Source: Athalassotoga sp964433875
GTDB lineage: Bacteria; Thermotogota; Thermotogae; Mesoaciditogales; Mesoaciditogaceae
Direction of reading: 5' to 3'
Length of the DNA: 59,743 nt
Assembly: GCA_964433875.1 (NCBI GenBank)
Contig: CAYSSO010000009.1
Span: 1 to 59,743, forward strand
Of this stretch, positions 25,874 through 34,038 are shown in pieces. The position numbers were made by a program, and so were the translations under genes. How positions within the stretch are numbered: position 1 is the stretch's first letter; each line of letters starts with the position of its first letter. The notes under the pieces are model-generated. The model was not told where the DNA came from and searched no databases. It saw only the letters and a program-made list of their open reading frames with translations.

Positions 25874-26923
25874 ATGAAATGGATCTATTTTCTTACTTTG
25901 ATCTTTTTATTTCCAGCGCTTGGGATCGCAACATCTATAAACCTTCAAATAACCGCCAATTATTATTCCCATACCCTTGAGTTTGAAGGCACTTTTGCTT
26001 CCACAAATGTTGGAAATATCGAGATTCCAAAAAACATTTCTTTGTCTAAAATATCGCCTCCGTCGACGGCAGGAGTGCTCTCCTCTCTGGTTACCAGCAT
26101 AAGAAATATGCCAGAAATTTCAATGATAAACAAAAATTTATTTCCTTCCAGAAACTTTGAACTTTACTCCTTCTTACTTTTTACAAACAGCGAAAGTAAT
26201 GTCGGAGTTGATTGGAGAACACCCATCATTTCGACATTTGCCGATTACAATTATGCCGCGATGGAGTTGAATGGATTTTCCGCCGGATTTAACCTTGGTC
26301 CTGTTTCGATTGAAGGTTCTACAAGACCCCAATATTCACAACTTTCATTGACATTTCCAAATGGGTTTTACGTGGATGGAATTTTGAATCAGTCGACTGG
26401 AACTTTCAGGATAGGACTGCCTTTCACATTGGGCAATTTTCTTTTGCAGCCAGAAGGACAATATATTTTCCCGTCTAATTTCAACACAAAAATATCTCTA
26501 TTTTATATGAATAATGGTATAATTCCTTACGCGGTATACGATGGAGAATCTACTCCGACCTTTTCGATAGGTGTTACGACTTTGCCATTTTCGGCATACG
26601 CGAAAATGATTGTTTTGTCTACGCCGATTTATTCCGTTGGGGCAATCTACAGAAGCGTGCTTGGGATTTTTGGAGCGGACATTAGTCTCCAACAACCGTC
26701 AAACTGGGTAAATGGCTCGTTCAATTCCGTACCTTTTGGAATAGGAAATTTGCGATTTGAAATTGCAGGAGACGGGCAGATTGTAAATAACGGGACTTAC
26801 AAATTTAGAGCCTATTTGACGGCAAGCCTCAATGTACTTTCTTCTGTCTTTAAAGGTTGGAGCGGAATATCATCCGATAACGGTAATTATAAAACTTTCT
26901 GGGGAATGGATGTGAACTTTTGA
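25874..26923 (+). CDS. Secreted beta-rich protein, candidate outer-envelope beta-barrel
   Basis: About 349 residues with a signal peptide (MKWIYFLTLIFLFPALGIAT). The rest alternates polar and hydrophobic residues in short strands (INLQITANYYSHTLEFEGTF, LNVLSSVFKGWSGISS) with no transmembrane helix, and the chain ends in an aromatic FWGMDVNF, the kind of C-terminal Phe used by outer-membrane barrels. No known family was recognised. ATG 25874 is preferred because GGTGA lies 5 nt upstream, although GTG 25865 would give an overlap with the TPR stop. Location in an outer envelope or toga is inference. Confidence 0.6.
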   Translation: MKWIYFLTLIFLFPALGIATSINLQITANYYSHTLEFEGTFASTNVGNIEIPKNISLSKISPPSTAGVLSSLVTSIRNMPEISMINKNLFPSRNFELYSFLLFTNSESNVGVDWRTPIISTFADYNYAAMELNGFSAGFNLGPVSIEGSTRPQYSQLSLTFPNGFYVDGILNQSTGTFRIGLPFTLGNFLLQPEGQYIFPSNFNTKISLFYMNNGIIPYAVYDGESTPTFSIGVTTLPFSAYAKMIVLSTPIYSVGAIYRSVLGIFGADISLQQPSNWVNGSFNSVPFGIGNLRFEIAGDGQIVNNGTYKFRAYLTASLNVLSSVFKGWSGISSDNGNYKTFWGMDVNF

Positions 26924-27162
26924 GTGCTTTGGAATACGATCTTTATGTGAAAATCGAAGAAGAGGATATACACATGATAAATTACATGCTTGAAGCAGAA
27001 GATAACCTTTTAAATGTCAGAAATGTGGATCCAAAAACAGGTCTTTTAAAGATAATAGTTATAGACACAGATCTCCAGGACATGTTAAAACTTTTGGAGT
27101 ATCTAAAGGATGATCTGCATCTTGAAATGGTGAAATATGAACCGAGTCGTGGAGTTCTTTAG
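26920..27162 (+). CDS. DUF4911 family small protein
   Basis: 80-residue soluble protein. YDLYVKIEEEDIHMINYMLE, LNVRNVDPKTGLLKIIV and LLEYLKDDLHLEMVKYEP fit the DUF4911 pattern, whose function is unknown. It starts with TTG overlapping the upstream stop by 4 nt and ends 26 nt inside the YqeG-like gene, so it is tightly coupled to both. DUF4911 next to a YqeG-like phosphatase is worth noting as a functional link. Confidence 0.7.
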   Translation: MSALEYDLYVKIEEEDIHMINYMLEAEDNLLNVRNVDPKTGLLKIIVIDTDLQDMLKLLEYLKDDLHLEMVKYEPSRGVL

Positions 27163-28195
27163 AAAGCCAATACCGAGAGAACATTTTAGGACTTTGCATG
27201 ATATACCTTATGACAGATTGAAACTATGGGGATTTGAGGCTATAATATTCGATTACGACAACACTCTTGCACCGTTCTTGCACCAGGTCCAAGATGACGT
27301 GATTTCTCTTTTGGAAAATATTATCAAGATGGGCTTCAAAGTCGTTATTGTCACAAATGCGCCTTACGAGAGGACAAAGAAGTTAAGAGAAAGGTTGCCG
27401 CAGATCAAGGTCTTTGCAAAGGCAAGAAAACCGGGGCTTAAGATTTTGAAATTCGCGGTTGATTACACAAATGTGAGCGCGTCGAAGACCATCTTCATTG
27501 GAGATCTGTTCTTTACAGACATAATAGCTGGAAATAGAATGGGTATGTACACGATAATGGTCGAGCCCTATTCGGGAGTGGGATTTCTCTTAAGCACCCT
27601 CGTTTTGCTTGAAAAAATATCTTACCTTTTGATTTTCTATACCTTTGGATGGATCTTCCGAATAGGCGAACTCATATCGCCTAATGAATGGGTAGAAGAT
27701 GTCTTTGAGATAGATTACGACCGTTTAATCTCGAGTGGAATAAAATTGTTCGTTTTTGATATGGATGGTACATTGGCAAAATGGAAAGCCGAAAAGATCG
27801 ATCAAAAGACTTTGAATTTGGTAAAGAAACTTTCCAAAAAAAGCGATGTTGTCATACTGTCAAACGGTGATTCGCCTACCTTAGAAATCATGAAAAGGAA
27901 TGGAATAGAGACCTTCAATCATTCGCACAAGCCTTTAACTGCCAAATTCCTTAGGATATTGAAATCGCGCCATCTTTCAAAAAAAGAGGTTGTAGTCGTA
28001 GGAGATCAACTTTTCACAGATGTTTTGATGGCGAATCTTGCCGGCGTCTATTCCATAAAGGTCAAACCCCTTTCAAAAGAGGAAATGTGGTTTACGAAAA
28101 TCTTGAGAATCGCCGAGCGCATTTCAGTTCCATTTGCCAAGAAAAAGCCTTCGATCGGGGTGAATGAAGATGAGTGGGGAAAAAACAAAATATGA
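27137..28195 (+). CDS. Tandem YqeG-type HAD phosphatase (two catalytic domains)
   Basis: 352-residue protein made of two YqeG-like HAD IIIA modules in tandem. Module 1 (about 25-145) has Asp39 and Asp41 in FDYDNTLAP, VTNAP, Lys98 and Asp123/Asp128 in GDLFFTD. Module 2 (about 193-310) has Asp208 and Asp210 in FDMDGTLAK, SNGD, Lys265 and Asp290/Asp295 in GDQLFTD. Both keep every HAD catalytic residue, and each module is preceded by a similar DRL..G segment. A hydrophobic stretch (150-176) links them. Ordinary YqeG proteins are about 170 residues with one module. The substrate is unknown; phosphatidylglycerol-phosphate phosphatases are related, which would suit envelope lipid synthesis. Confidence 0.85.
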   Translation: MNRVVEFFRKPIPREHFRTLHDIPYDRLKLWGFEAIIFDYDNTLAPFLHQVQDDVISLLENIIKMGFKVVIVTNAPYERTKKLRERLPQIKVFAKARKPGLKILKFAVDYTNVSASKTIFIGDLFFTDIIAGNRMGMYTIMVEPYSGVGFLLSTLVLLEKISYLLIFYTFGWIFRIGELISPNEWVEDVFEIDYDRLISSGIKLFVFDMDGTLAKWKAEKIDQKTLNLVKKLSKKSDVVILSNGDSPTLEIMKRNGIETFNHSHKPLTAKFLRILKSRHLSKKEVVVVGDQLFTDVLMANLAGVYSIKVKPLSKEEMWFTKILRIAERISVPFAKKKPSIGVNEDEWGKNKI

Positions 28196-29645
28196 ATTAT
28201 TAAATCTGCCTTCTTTTTTGTCTAATTTCACTGTCAAATTGAACTCGGCAGAAATTCCTGAAAAGTGCGTTGAAGAATTGATAGACGCATCGAAGAATTT
28301 CTTTTCAGTTGAAGATTACGTCTATGTCATAAAGGATCAAAATCACGGAACGATAAAGCCCAAGGTAATGGCAATGGGTAGATGGGTCCTTGAGAAGAAA
28401 AAAGTTTCCGTTATACCTGTCGATGATAGCGTCTTTTTGTTCATTCCGTTATTCAGTAGAAGGCATGATATAGGATATGTAGCGATGAAAATAACGGATG
28501 ATATCGGCGATTTGAAGATGAAGTACATTGACATAGAAAGCCTTCTTTCTTTCGAAACTTCGATGGTCATAGACAACATGTTGTTGACCGGAGAGTTGAT
28601 AAAGAAAAATGAATATGTCTCCGAGGCAAGATTATACCTTGAAAATGTACTCAATTCATTGAAATACGCTGTTGTCGTCGCAAGTGTCAGAAAGGGAGAA
28701 GAATTTGCCAATAAACCTTATAGAGAACTCATCGAGAAGAACAAAGAGATTGTCAATTACATAGAAGATATTTCTCAAGAATCTTTGATATACAGAAAGG
28801 AAGTTTCGAGAGAGGTAGAGGTAAACGAAAGTTTTTACTCTCTTTACGCCGTGCCGGTTCAACTTTCTTCGGGACTGAAGATAGTGATATCGGTTCAGGA
28901 TATAACGAATACAAAGGAACTCGAAAGACTACAAAAGATAGAAAAAATGAAAGACAATTTCGTCGCCACCATCTCTCACGAATTGAAAACTCCTCTTGCC
29001 GCAATCCTTGCCTATTCTGAAACCTTGTTTGAATCGGCCGAGTCGATAGACAAAGATACGCTTAAGAGTTTTGCAAAAACTATCAAGAATGAAAGTGAAC
29101 ATCTTGCGAACATAATAGAAGAGATGATAAATTTCTCGAAGGTGAGTTCCAATAGCCTCACGATGGCTTTTGGGAGGGTGGATCTTGTAAAGATTTTGAA
29201 GGACACATATGATGGATTAAAGATAAACGCATTTTCGAATAACGTGAAGTTCTCTCTTGAAATTCCAGAGGATCTCGTTAACGCCTATGTTACGGCAGAT
29301 CCAAAAAGGATAATTCAGGTGATGGACAATCTTGTATCAAATGCCTTTAAGTACAACGATTCAAGAGATCCAGAGGTAAAGATAATGCTAAAATCAGAAA
29401 ATGAAGGATACATCATCTCAGTATGGGACAACGGTAGCCCCATACCGGTAGAGGAAAGAGAAAAAGTCTTTGAAAAGTTCTACAGAGGCTCAAATTCAGG
29501 AAATGTCTCGGGAACGGGACTGGGCCTTGCTATAGTCAAAGAGATAATAGATCTACATAAAGGTAAGATATGGATAGATAACGATAAGAATTGCTCTTTT
29601 TCATTCTTTTTGCCCAAGAGGGACTGGTTGAATATTTTGAAATGA
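28170..29645 (+). CDS. Soluble sensor histidine kinase
   Basis: About 491 residues and no transmembrane segment, so a cytoplasmic sensor. The N-terminal 130 residues look like a GAF-type module, residues about 150-245 like a PAS module ending in ISVQDITNTKELERLQ. The HisKA dimerisation helix carries His270 in TISHELKTPLAAILAYSE, and the ATPase domain has MDNLVSNAFKYN, SVWDNGSPIP and SGTGLGLAIVKEI. No response regulator is adjacent, making it an orphan. ATG 28170 is preferred to 28164 since GGTGA lies 6 nt upstream. It overlaps the HAD gene by 26 nt. Confidence 0.92.
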   Translation: MSGEKTKYELLNLPSFLSNFTVKLNSAEIPEKCVEELIDASKNFFSVEDYVYVIKDQNHGTIKPKVMAMGRWVLEKKKVSVIPVDDSVFLFIPLFSRRHDIGYVAMKITDDIGDLKMKYIDIESLLSFETSMVIDNMLLTGELIKKNEYVSEARLYLENVLNSLKYAVVVASVRKGEEFANKPYRELIEKNKEIVNYIEDISQESLIYRKEVSREVEVNESFYSLYAVPVQLSSGLKIVISVQDITNTKELERLQKIEKMKDNFVATISHELKTPLAAILAYSETLFESAESIDKDTLKSFAKTIKNESEHLANIIEEMINFSKVSSNSLTMAFGRVDLVKILKDTYDGLKINAFSNNVKFSLEIPEDLVNAYVTADPKRIIQVMDNLVSNAFKYNDSRDPEVKIMLKSENEGYIISVWDNGSPIPVEEREKVFEKFYRGSNSGNVSGTGLGLAIVKEIIDLHKGKIWIDNDKNCSFSFFLPKRDWLNILK

Positions 29646-29653
29646 GGTAAAGA

Positions 29654-30511
29654 ATGGCAAGCACTCTTGCAGATGTTTTAAAGGAAATAGATTCTATACC
29701 TGTACCGAACTTTGTCGTCACAAAGGTCATCGAACTTGCGAGCAAGCCGGATGTCTCAGCCGTTGAACTCACGTCTATAGTTGAAAAAGATCCAAATTTG
29801 ACAGTCAGGATAATGAAACTCGCTAATTCCGCTTATTACGGTTTGCCGCAGAAGATAACAAATCTTTCCCATGCCATAATGATTCTCGGATTCAAAACGT
29901 TGAGAAACCTTGTAATAGGCGTTTACACACATGATGCCTTTTTTTCCTTTAAACTTCAAACGACAAAAGTTTCCTCCGAGGATCTTTGGTGGCATTTGGT
30001 TTCGACTGCCATCGCAACTGAAAGTGTTTCAAATGCGACAGGTTTTATAAACAAAGAGGAAGCCTTCCTTGCCGGAATGCTTCACGATATAGGTAAAATT
30101 ATTCTCGCGAAATTATTTCCAAAGTACGTAGATGCGTTGATGACCCTTGCGAACGCGAGATCTCTTACCTACGAGCAAGCGGAAAAGGAGATGGAATTTC
30201 CAGATCATGTCTTTGTTGCCAAGTATCTTCTTGAAAAATGGAAATTTCCCGAGATAATCAGGGTACCGATAGAATTTCATCATAATCCCGGCGGCGTGCA
30301 GGATGAGAGTTTCAAGGATATAACCGCAATCGTACATGCATCGGACGTGATATCGAGCATTTTAAATCAAAAGGCCGCCGGAAATTACACGCTGCCAATA
30401 ATGAAAAAAGAAGCGTGGACTTACCTTAAACTCAATGGTACTTCATTCTTGGACATGATAAAATCCACAAGAGATGCCATGAAAAAATCAGATTCTTTCT
30501 TCAAAATTTAA
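29654..30511 (+). CDS. HDOD domain protein
   Basis: 285-residue signalling protein with an HDOD domain over most of its length: IPVPNFVVTKVIELASKPDV, VEKDPNLTVRIMKLANSAYY and AIMILGFKTLRNLVIG. An HD-like GMLHDIGKIIL keeps His-Asp, which many HDOD proteins lose. It follows the histidine kinase by 8 nt and probably acts with it. HDOD proteins take part in signalling and regulation of motility or cell cycle in other bacteria; the role here is unknown. Confidence 0.9.
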   Translation: MASTLADVLKEIDSIPVPNFVVTKVIELASKPDVSAVELTSIVEKDPNLTVRIMKLANSAYYGLPQKITNLSHAIMILGFKTLRNLVIGVYTHDAFFSFKLQTTKVSSEDLWWHLVSTAIATESVSNATGFINKEEAFLAGMLHDIGKIILAKLFPKYVDALMTLANARSLTYEQAEKEMEFPDHVFVAKYLLEKWKFPEIIRVPIEFHHNPGGVQDESFKDITAIVHASDVISSILNQKAAGNYTLPIMKKEAWTYLKLNGTSFLDMIKSTRDAMKKSDSFFKI

Positions 30512-30523
30512 GAGGTGAGCATC

Positions 30524-31153
30524 TTGAAAAAGATATTCGTGTTGATTTTAATCTTATCGATCGCCACTTTAGCCTTTTCAGATATCACAAATCAGGTACT
30601 TGCTGGGAAGGTGATCGTTCTTGATCCCGAAAACGGAGGGTATGATTCGGGTCCTATAGGGCCAACGGGGTTGATGGGGAAGAACATAAATCTGCAGGTT
30701 GCCCTTGATCTTGCGCAGATATTAAAACTTCAGGGCGCAACCGTAATTCTTACGCGATCGACAGATACCTATGTACCTTTAAAAAATAGAATAGAGATTG
30801 CGAACAAAGTGAATGCCGATCTTTTTGTCTCTATAGCGCACAATTCTATTGAGGGAGCGCCAAATGTAGATAGGCCGCAGGTCTTTTACTGGAGCACATC
30901 TGACTCTTCACAACTTGCGGCCAAAATATTTTTGAGAGAATTCGAGAGGTTTTTCGGGACAAAGGGAGATCTTATCAGAGAACAATTCACCGTTTTGCAA
31001 TATGCACAAGTTCCCGCAGTCATAGTTGAGCCCTGCTTTATGTCAAATCCTTCAAGAGAAAACTGGCTCAAGAGTGCCAAAAATCTTTGGCGTGAAGCCA
31101 ATATATACGATATGGCAATCCTTGAATATTTCGATCAACTAAATACCCCTTGA
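30524..31153 (+). CDS. Exported N-acetylmuramoyl-L-alanine amidase-like protein with a degenerate zinc site
   Basis: About 209 residues: signal peptide (MKKIFVLILILSIATLAFS) then an Amidase_3 domain. The fold is clear from GKVIVLDPENGGYDSGPIGP, ILTRSTDTYVPLKNRIEIAN and VPAVIVEPCFMSNPSRENW. However, the GHGG motif is ENGG (Glu36, Asn37), the Glu of the usual EK motif is Gly52, and SIHAN reads SIAHN (His106 displaced by one). Only the last Glu (VEPCF) is normal. It is therefore probably a peptidoglycan-binding non-enzyme or uses a different metal arrangement. TTG 30524 is chosen as GAGGTGA precedes it. Confidence 0.8.
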   Translation: MKKIFVLILILSIATLAFSDITNQVLAGKVIVLDPENGGYDSGPIGPTGLMGKNINLQVALDLAQILKLQGATVILTRSTDTYVPLKNRIEIANKVNADLFVSIAHNSIEGAPNVDRPQVFYWSTSDSSQLAAKIFLREFERFFGTKGDLIREQFTVLQYAQVPAVIVEPCFMSNPSRENWLKSAKNLWREANIYDMAILEYFDQLNTP

Positions 31154-31726
31154 TTATTCTTTCATCTTCCTCGTTCCCGGCTTTACCAGAGGAATTCCTT
31201 TTTGACAGAGAGGACATGCGTCGCTCGCGTAATTCGTAAGTGGTAGATCCACCAAAGAAAGTACAGGTATTCCTCTTATTTGCTCTATAGATCCTCTGTT
31301 GACTATCGACGAAGCACAAATAACGCGAGAGCCCGCATCTTCTGCCAGATCGATGACTTCAATTGTGGATTTACCGGTCGTTATAACATCCTCAACAATT
31401 GCTACATTTTTAAAATTCGAAGGATCAAATTCTCTACGAAACTTCATTATACCGTCCTCATCTCTCTCGGCAAAGAGGAATGGAACGTTGAGATGACGTG
31501 CGACTTCATATCCTATTATGATCCCTCCTATCGCGGGAGAGATCACACAATCGGGATTGTACTTCGATACCTTCATTGAAAGTGCATATCCAAGATCTTC
31601 GGCATACCAGGGGTATTTCAATATTTTTGCGCATTGAACGTAAGAATCAGAGTGAAGACCTGAAGAAAGTAAAAAATGGCCATGAAGGATCGCACCTGTT
31701 TCTTCAAGTAATCTTTTGTATTCCAT
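31154..31726 (-). CDS. pyrE: Orotate phosphoribosyltransferase
   Basis: 190-residue enzyme forming orotidine 5'-phosphate from orotate and PRPP. The PRPP-binding loop is in FKNVAIVEDVITTGKSTIEV, with FAERDEDGIMKFRREF and CVISPAIGGIIIGYEVAR also visible. It is last in the pyr operon, 4 nt after pyrF. Its stop codon directly abuts the stop of the convergent amidase-like gene, with no base between them and no terminator visible. Confidence 0.95.
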   Translation of the reverse strand: MEYKRLLEETGAILHGHFLLSSGLHSDSYVQCAKILKYPWYAEDLGYALSMKVSKYNPDCVISPAIGGIIIGYEVARHLNVPFLFAERDEDGIMKFRREFDPSNFKNVAIVEDVITTGKSTIEVIDLAEDAGSRVICASSIVNRGSIEQIRGIPVLSLVDLPLTNYASDACPLCQKGIPLVKPGTRKMKE

Positions 31727-31730
31727 TTTT

Positions 31731-32498
31731 TCACCTCAAAGATAAGAGTTTTGAGTACTCGTAAGATGACCTTTCGGGATCGTCAGAAAAAATTATGGCT
31801 CTCGATACGTTAACAAGCAATTTTTTACCGTCAATGGAACTCATGACCTTTTCGATGTCTCCTCCCTGTACTCCAACGCCGGGAACAAGTATAAGACTCT
31901 CATTTGCGATCTCATGGATCTCACTTATCTTTTCAGCGACGGTGGCTCCCACAACAAGACCGCAATTTCCATATTTTTTGTTTTTTTCATTGACAACCTC
32001 TGCCACTTTCAAGTAAAGTGGTGGAGTACCGTGATATTCGAAGTCCGATGCCCCCCGATTAGACGAAAGGCACAGCACGAAAGTATATTTGTCAGTGTAG
32101 GAAAAAAAGGCCTCCATCGAGTCGCTTCCCATATAAGGAGAAATGGTTACAGCATCAAAGCCAAAAAATTCAAAGGCAGCCTTCGCGTAGGCTTTTGATG
32201 TTGAATCTATGTCCGAGCGCTTGAAATCATATATGACAGGCATATCTTCTATTAAATCGCGCGTTTTGATCATAACTTTTATACCATCAGGCCCGAGTTG
32301 TTCATAAAAGGCTGAATTTATTTTGTAAGCGCACGCGAATTTTTTTGTTCTCTCGATTATTTCACGGTTAAACTCGTAAACTCCTTCTGCATTTTTAGGA
32401 AATGGCGGTGGCAATTTTTCGTAATCGGTATCGAGGCCTATCGTAAGAACGTTAGAGACGCTTTCCATTCTTTTTCTTACCTTTTCCAAAAAGTTCAT
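31731..32498 (-). CDS. pyrF: Orotidine 5'-phosphate decarboxylase, type 2
   Basis: 255-residue TIM-barrel enzyme converting OMP to UMP, the last step of the pathway. The catalytic Lys-Asp network is seen in VIYDFKRSDIDSTSKAYAK, and the length plus GLDTDYEKLPPPFP place it in the longer type 2 group. The start overlaps pyrD by 4 nt. Confidence 0.94.
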   Translation of the reverse strand: MNFLEKVRKRMESVSNVLTIGLDTDYEKLPPPFPKNAEGVYEFNREIIERTKKFACAYKINSAFYEQLGPDGIKVMIKTRDLIEDMPVIYDFKRSDIDSTSKAYAKAAFEFFGFDAVTISPYMGSDSMEAFFSYTDKYTFVLCLSSNRGASDFEYHGTPPLYLKVAEVVNEKNKKYGNCGLVVGATVAEKISEIHEIANESLILVPGVGVQGGDIEKVMSSIDGKKLLVNVSRAIIFSDDPERSSYEYSKLLSLR

Positions 32499-33394
32499 CT
32501 GAATCCTCCCCTGTGCGATATACCTATTAGATCTGCAAAATTCATCTTTAAACTGTCAATCTTTTTTTGAAGATCTTCTACGATCTTGGCTGCAGAAGAT
32601 GGATTTACCATAAATTGGGTTCCAATTCCGATAAGGGACGCTCCTGCCATCGCATATTCAATGATGTCAGATGCGCTTCTTACTCCTCCAAGGCCTATTA
32701 TGGAAAGATCCGGGAATGCATCCTTTACCTGATAAACCTTCCAAAGAATTATCGGCATAAAGGCAGGACCGCTAAGGCCACCCTTTATTCCCTTCAAAAA
32801 TGGTCTGCCGCTTTTCAAATTTATTCTCATTCCCTGAATCGAATTTCCTATATTCACTATCCTTATGCCGGAATCGATGGCAATCCTCGACTGGACAAGA
32901 GGATCAATGTCGGGAGAGATCTTCGCTATTAGGGGCTTTTGGGTGATCTCTCTACATGCTTCAAGCACGGATTTTGTCAGTTCAAAATCAGAGGATATCG
33001 TTTTGCCTCCAACATTTGGACATGAAAGATTTATCTCTATCATATCGGCAAATTCATTAACTTTGCTTGCAACTTCCGCAAAATCTTCCGGTTTCTCTCC
33101 TCCCACAGATATTATCCTCACACACTCTTTTGGAAGAGAGGTTGCGATCTTTTTGAACCCTTCAATGCCCGGATTTTGAAGGCCTATGGAGTTCAAAAGA
33201 CCATTTTCGAGATAAACGATCCTCGGTGGGAGATTTCCCTGAATTGGCTTTGGAGTGACAGTTTTGGTAGTAAAGCCTCCTATCTTTTCGGCAGAGACGT
33301 ATTTGAAGAATTCATCACCAAATCCAAGAGGACCTGAGGCTGTTACTACAGGGTTTTTAAATTTTATTCCATCTACGATCACAGATAAGTCCAT
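32495..33394 (-). CDS. pyrD: Dihydroorotate dehydrogenase, class 1B catalytic subunit
   Basis: About 299-residue FMN enzyme oxidising dihydroorotate to orotate. LKNPVVTASGPLG-type N-terminus (here IKFKNPVVTASGPLG), catalytic Cys in INLSCPNVGGKT, and GLGGVRSASDIIEYAMAGA are visible. ATG 33394 is chosen because GGAGGT precedes it by 9 nt; a longer reading frame extends upstream over pyrK but has no homology. The gene overlaps pyrK by 16 nt. Pairing with PyrK identifies the NAD+-linked heterotetrameric class 1B enzyme. Confidence 0.95.
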   Translation of the reverse strand: MDLSVIVDGIKFKNPVVTASGPLGFGDEFFKYVSAEKIGGFTTKTVTPKPIQGNLPPRIVYLENGLLNSIGLQNPGIEGFKKIATSLPKECVRIISVGGEKPEDFAEVASKVNEFADMIEINLSCPNVGGKTISSDFELTKSVLEACREITQKPLIAKISPDIDPLVQSRIAIDSGIRIVNIGNSIQGMRINLKSGRPFLKGIKGGLSGPAFMPIILWKVYQVKDAFPDLSIIGLGGVRSASDIIEYAMAGASLIGIGTQFMVNPSSAAKIVEDLQKKIDSLKMNFADLIGISHRGGFR

Positions 33395-34038
33395 TCTAAA
33401 TCTACCTCCGATGCCTTGAAGGTAGGGCCATCCTTGCAGACAAACTTTACCCCGCCCGATGTCATGACCGCACATCCTTCGCACATTCCCCTCGCACAGG
33501 CCATCCTTTCCTCCATGATGAGATAAAGAGATCTCTGGCCCAATGCCTGCTTTACACTCTTTAGCATCTCAATCGGACCACACGCTATGATATTTTCAAG
33601 TGTTGAAAATTTGACAATATCTATCGGAGTTGTTGGATCGAAAACGCACACAGAATTGCCGGGTATGTCGACAAAATCAAAAAGTTCTTCGTCTGTAAAT
33701 CCCGCGACGAGTTCCCCTAGCCCATACTTGGAGATGTAAAAATGAATCGGCGCGTATCCAACGCCACCGGATATCAAAAGTGGATTGCTAAGTTCTGGCA
33801 AAGGATTTCCAAATGGACCATCTATTACAACAGGTGAACTGTCGAGGAATCTTTCGATCTCTCCGCCACCTTTTATAAGGAATGTTATCCTTCCATCTTT
33901 TAGATCGTATACGCTAAATGGTCTGGGAATGTAAGGGCCTAAAGAGGTTGTTATGGTAAAAAACTGACCGGGAAGTGCCTGACCTTTGTAGGGGAGATCA
34001 AGCAAAATGTAAGATCCTTTCGCCGATCTTTTCAACAT
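33379..34038 (-). CDS. pyrK: Dihydroorotate dehydrogenase electron transfer subunit
   Basis: About 219-residue FAD and [2Fe-2S] protein that passes electrons from PyrD to NAD+. RPFSVYDLKDG is the FAD-binding segment; ISGGVGYAPIHF and IIACGPIEMLKSV bind the nucleotide. Cysteines for the iron-sulfur cluster are in CARGMCEGCAV and the following VCKDGP. ATG 34038 has AGGTG 7 nt upstream and is preferred to TTG 34044. It overlaps the pyrC 3' end by 41 nt. Confidence 0.93.
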   Translation of the reverse strand: MLKRSAKGSYILLDLPYKGQALPGQFFTITTSLGPYIPRPFSVYDLKDGRITFLIKGGGEIERFLDSSPVVIDGPFGNPLPELSNPLLISGGVGYAPIHFYISKYGLGELVAGFTDEELFDFVDIPGNSVCVFDPTTPIDIVKFSTLENIIACGPIEMLKSVKQALGQRSLYLIMEERMACARGMCEGCAVMTSGGVKFVCKDGPTFKASEVDLEWTYL

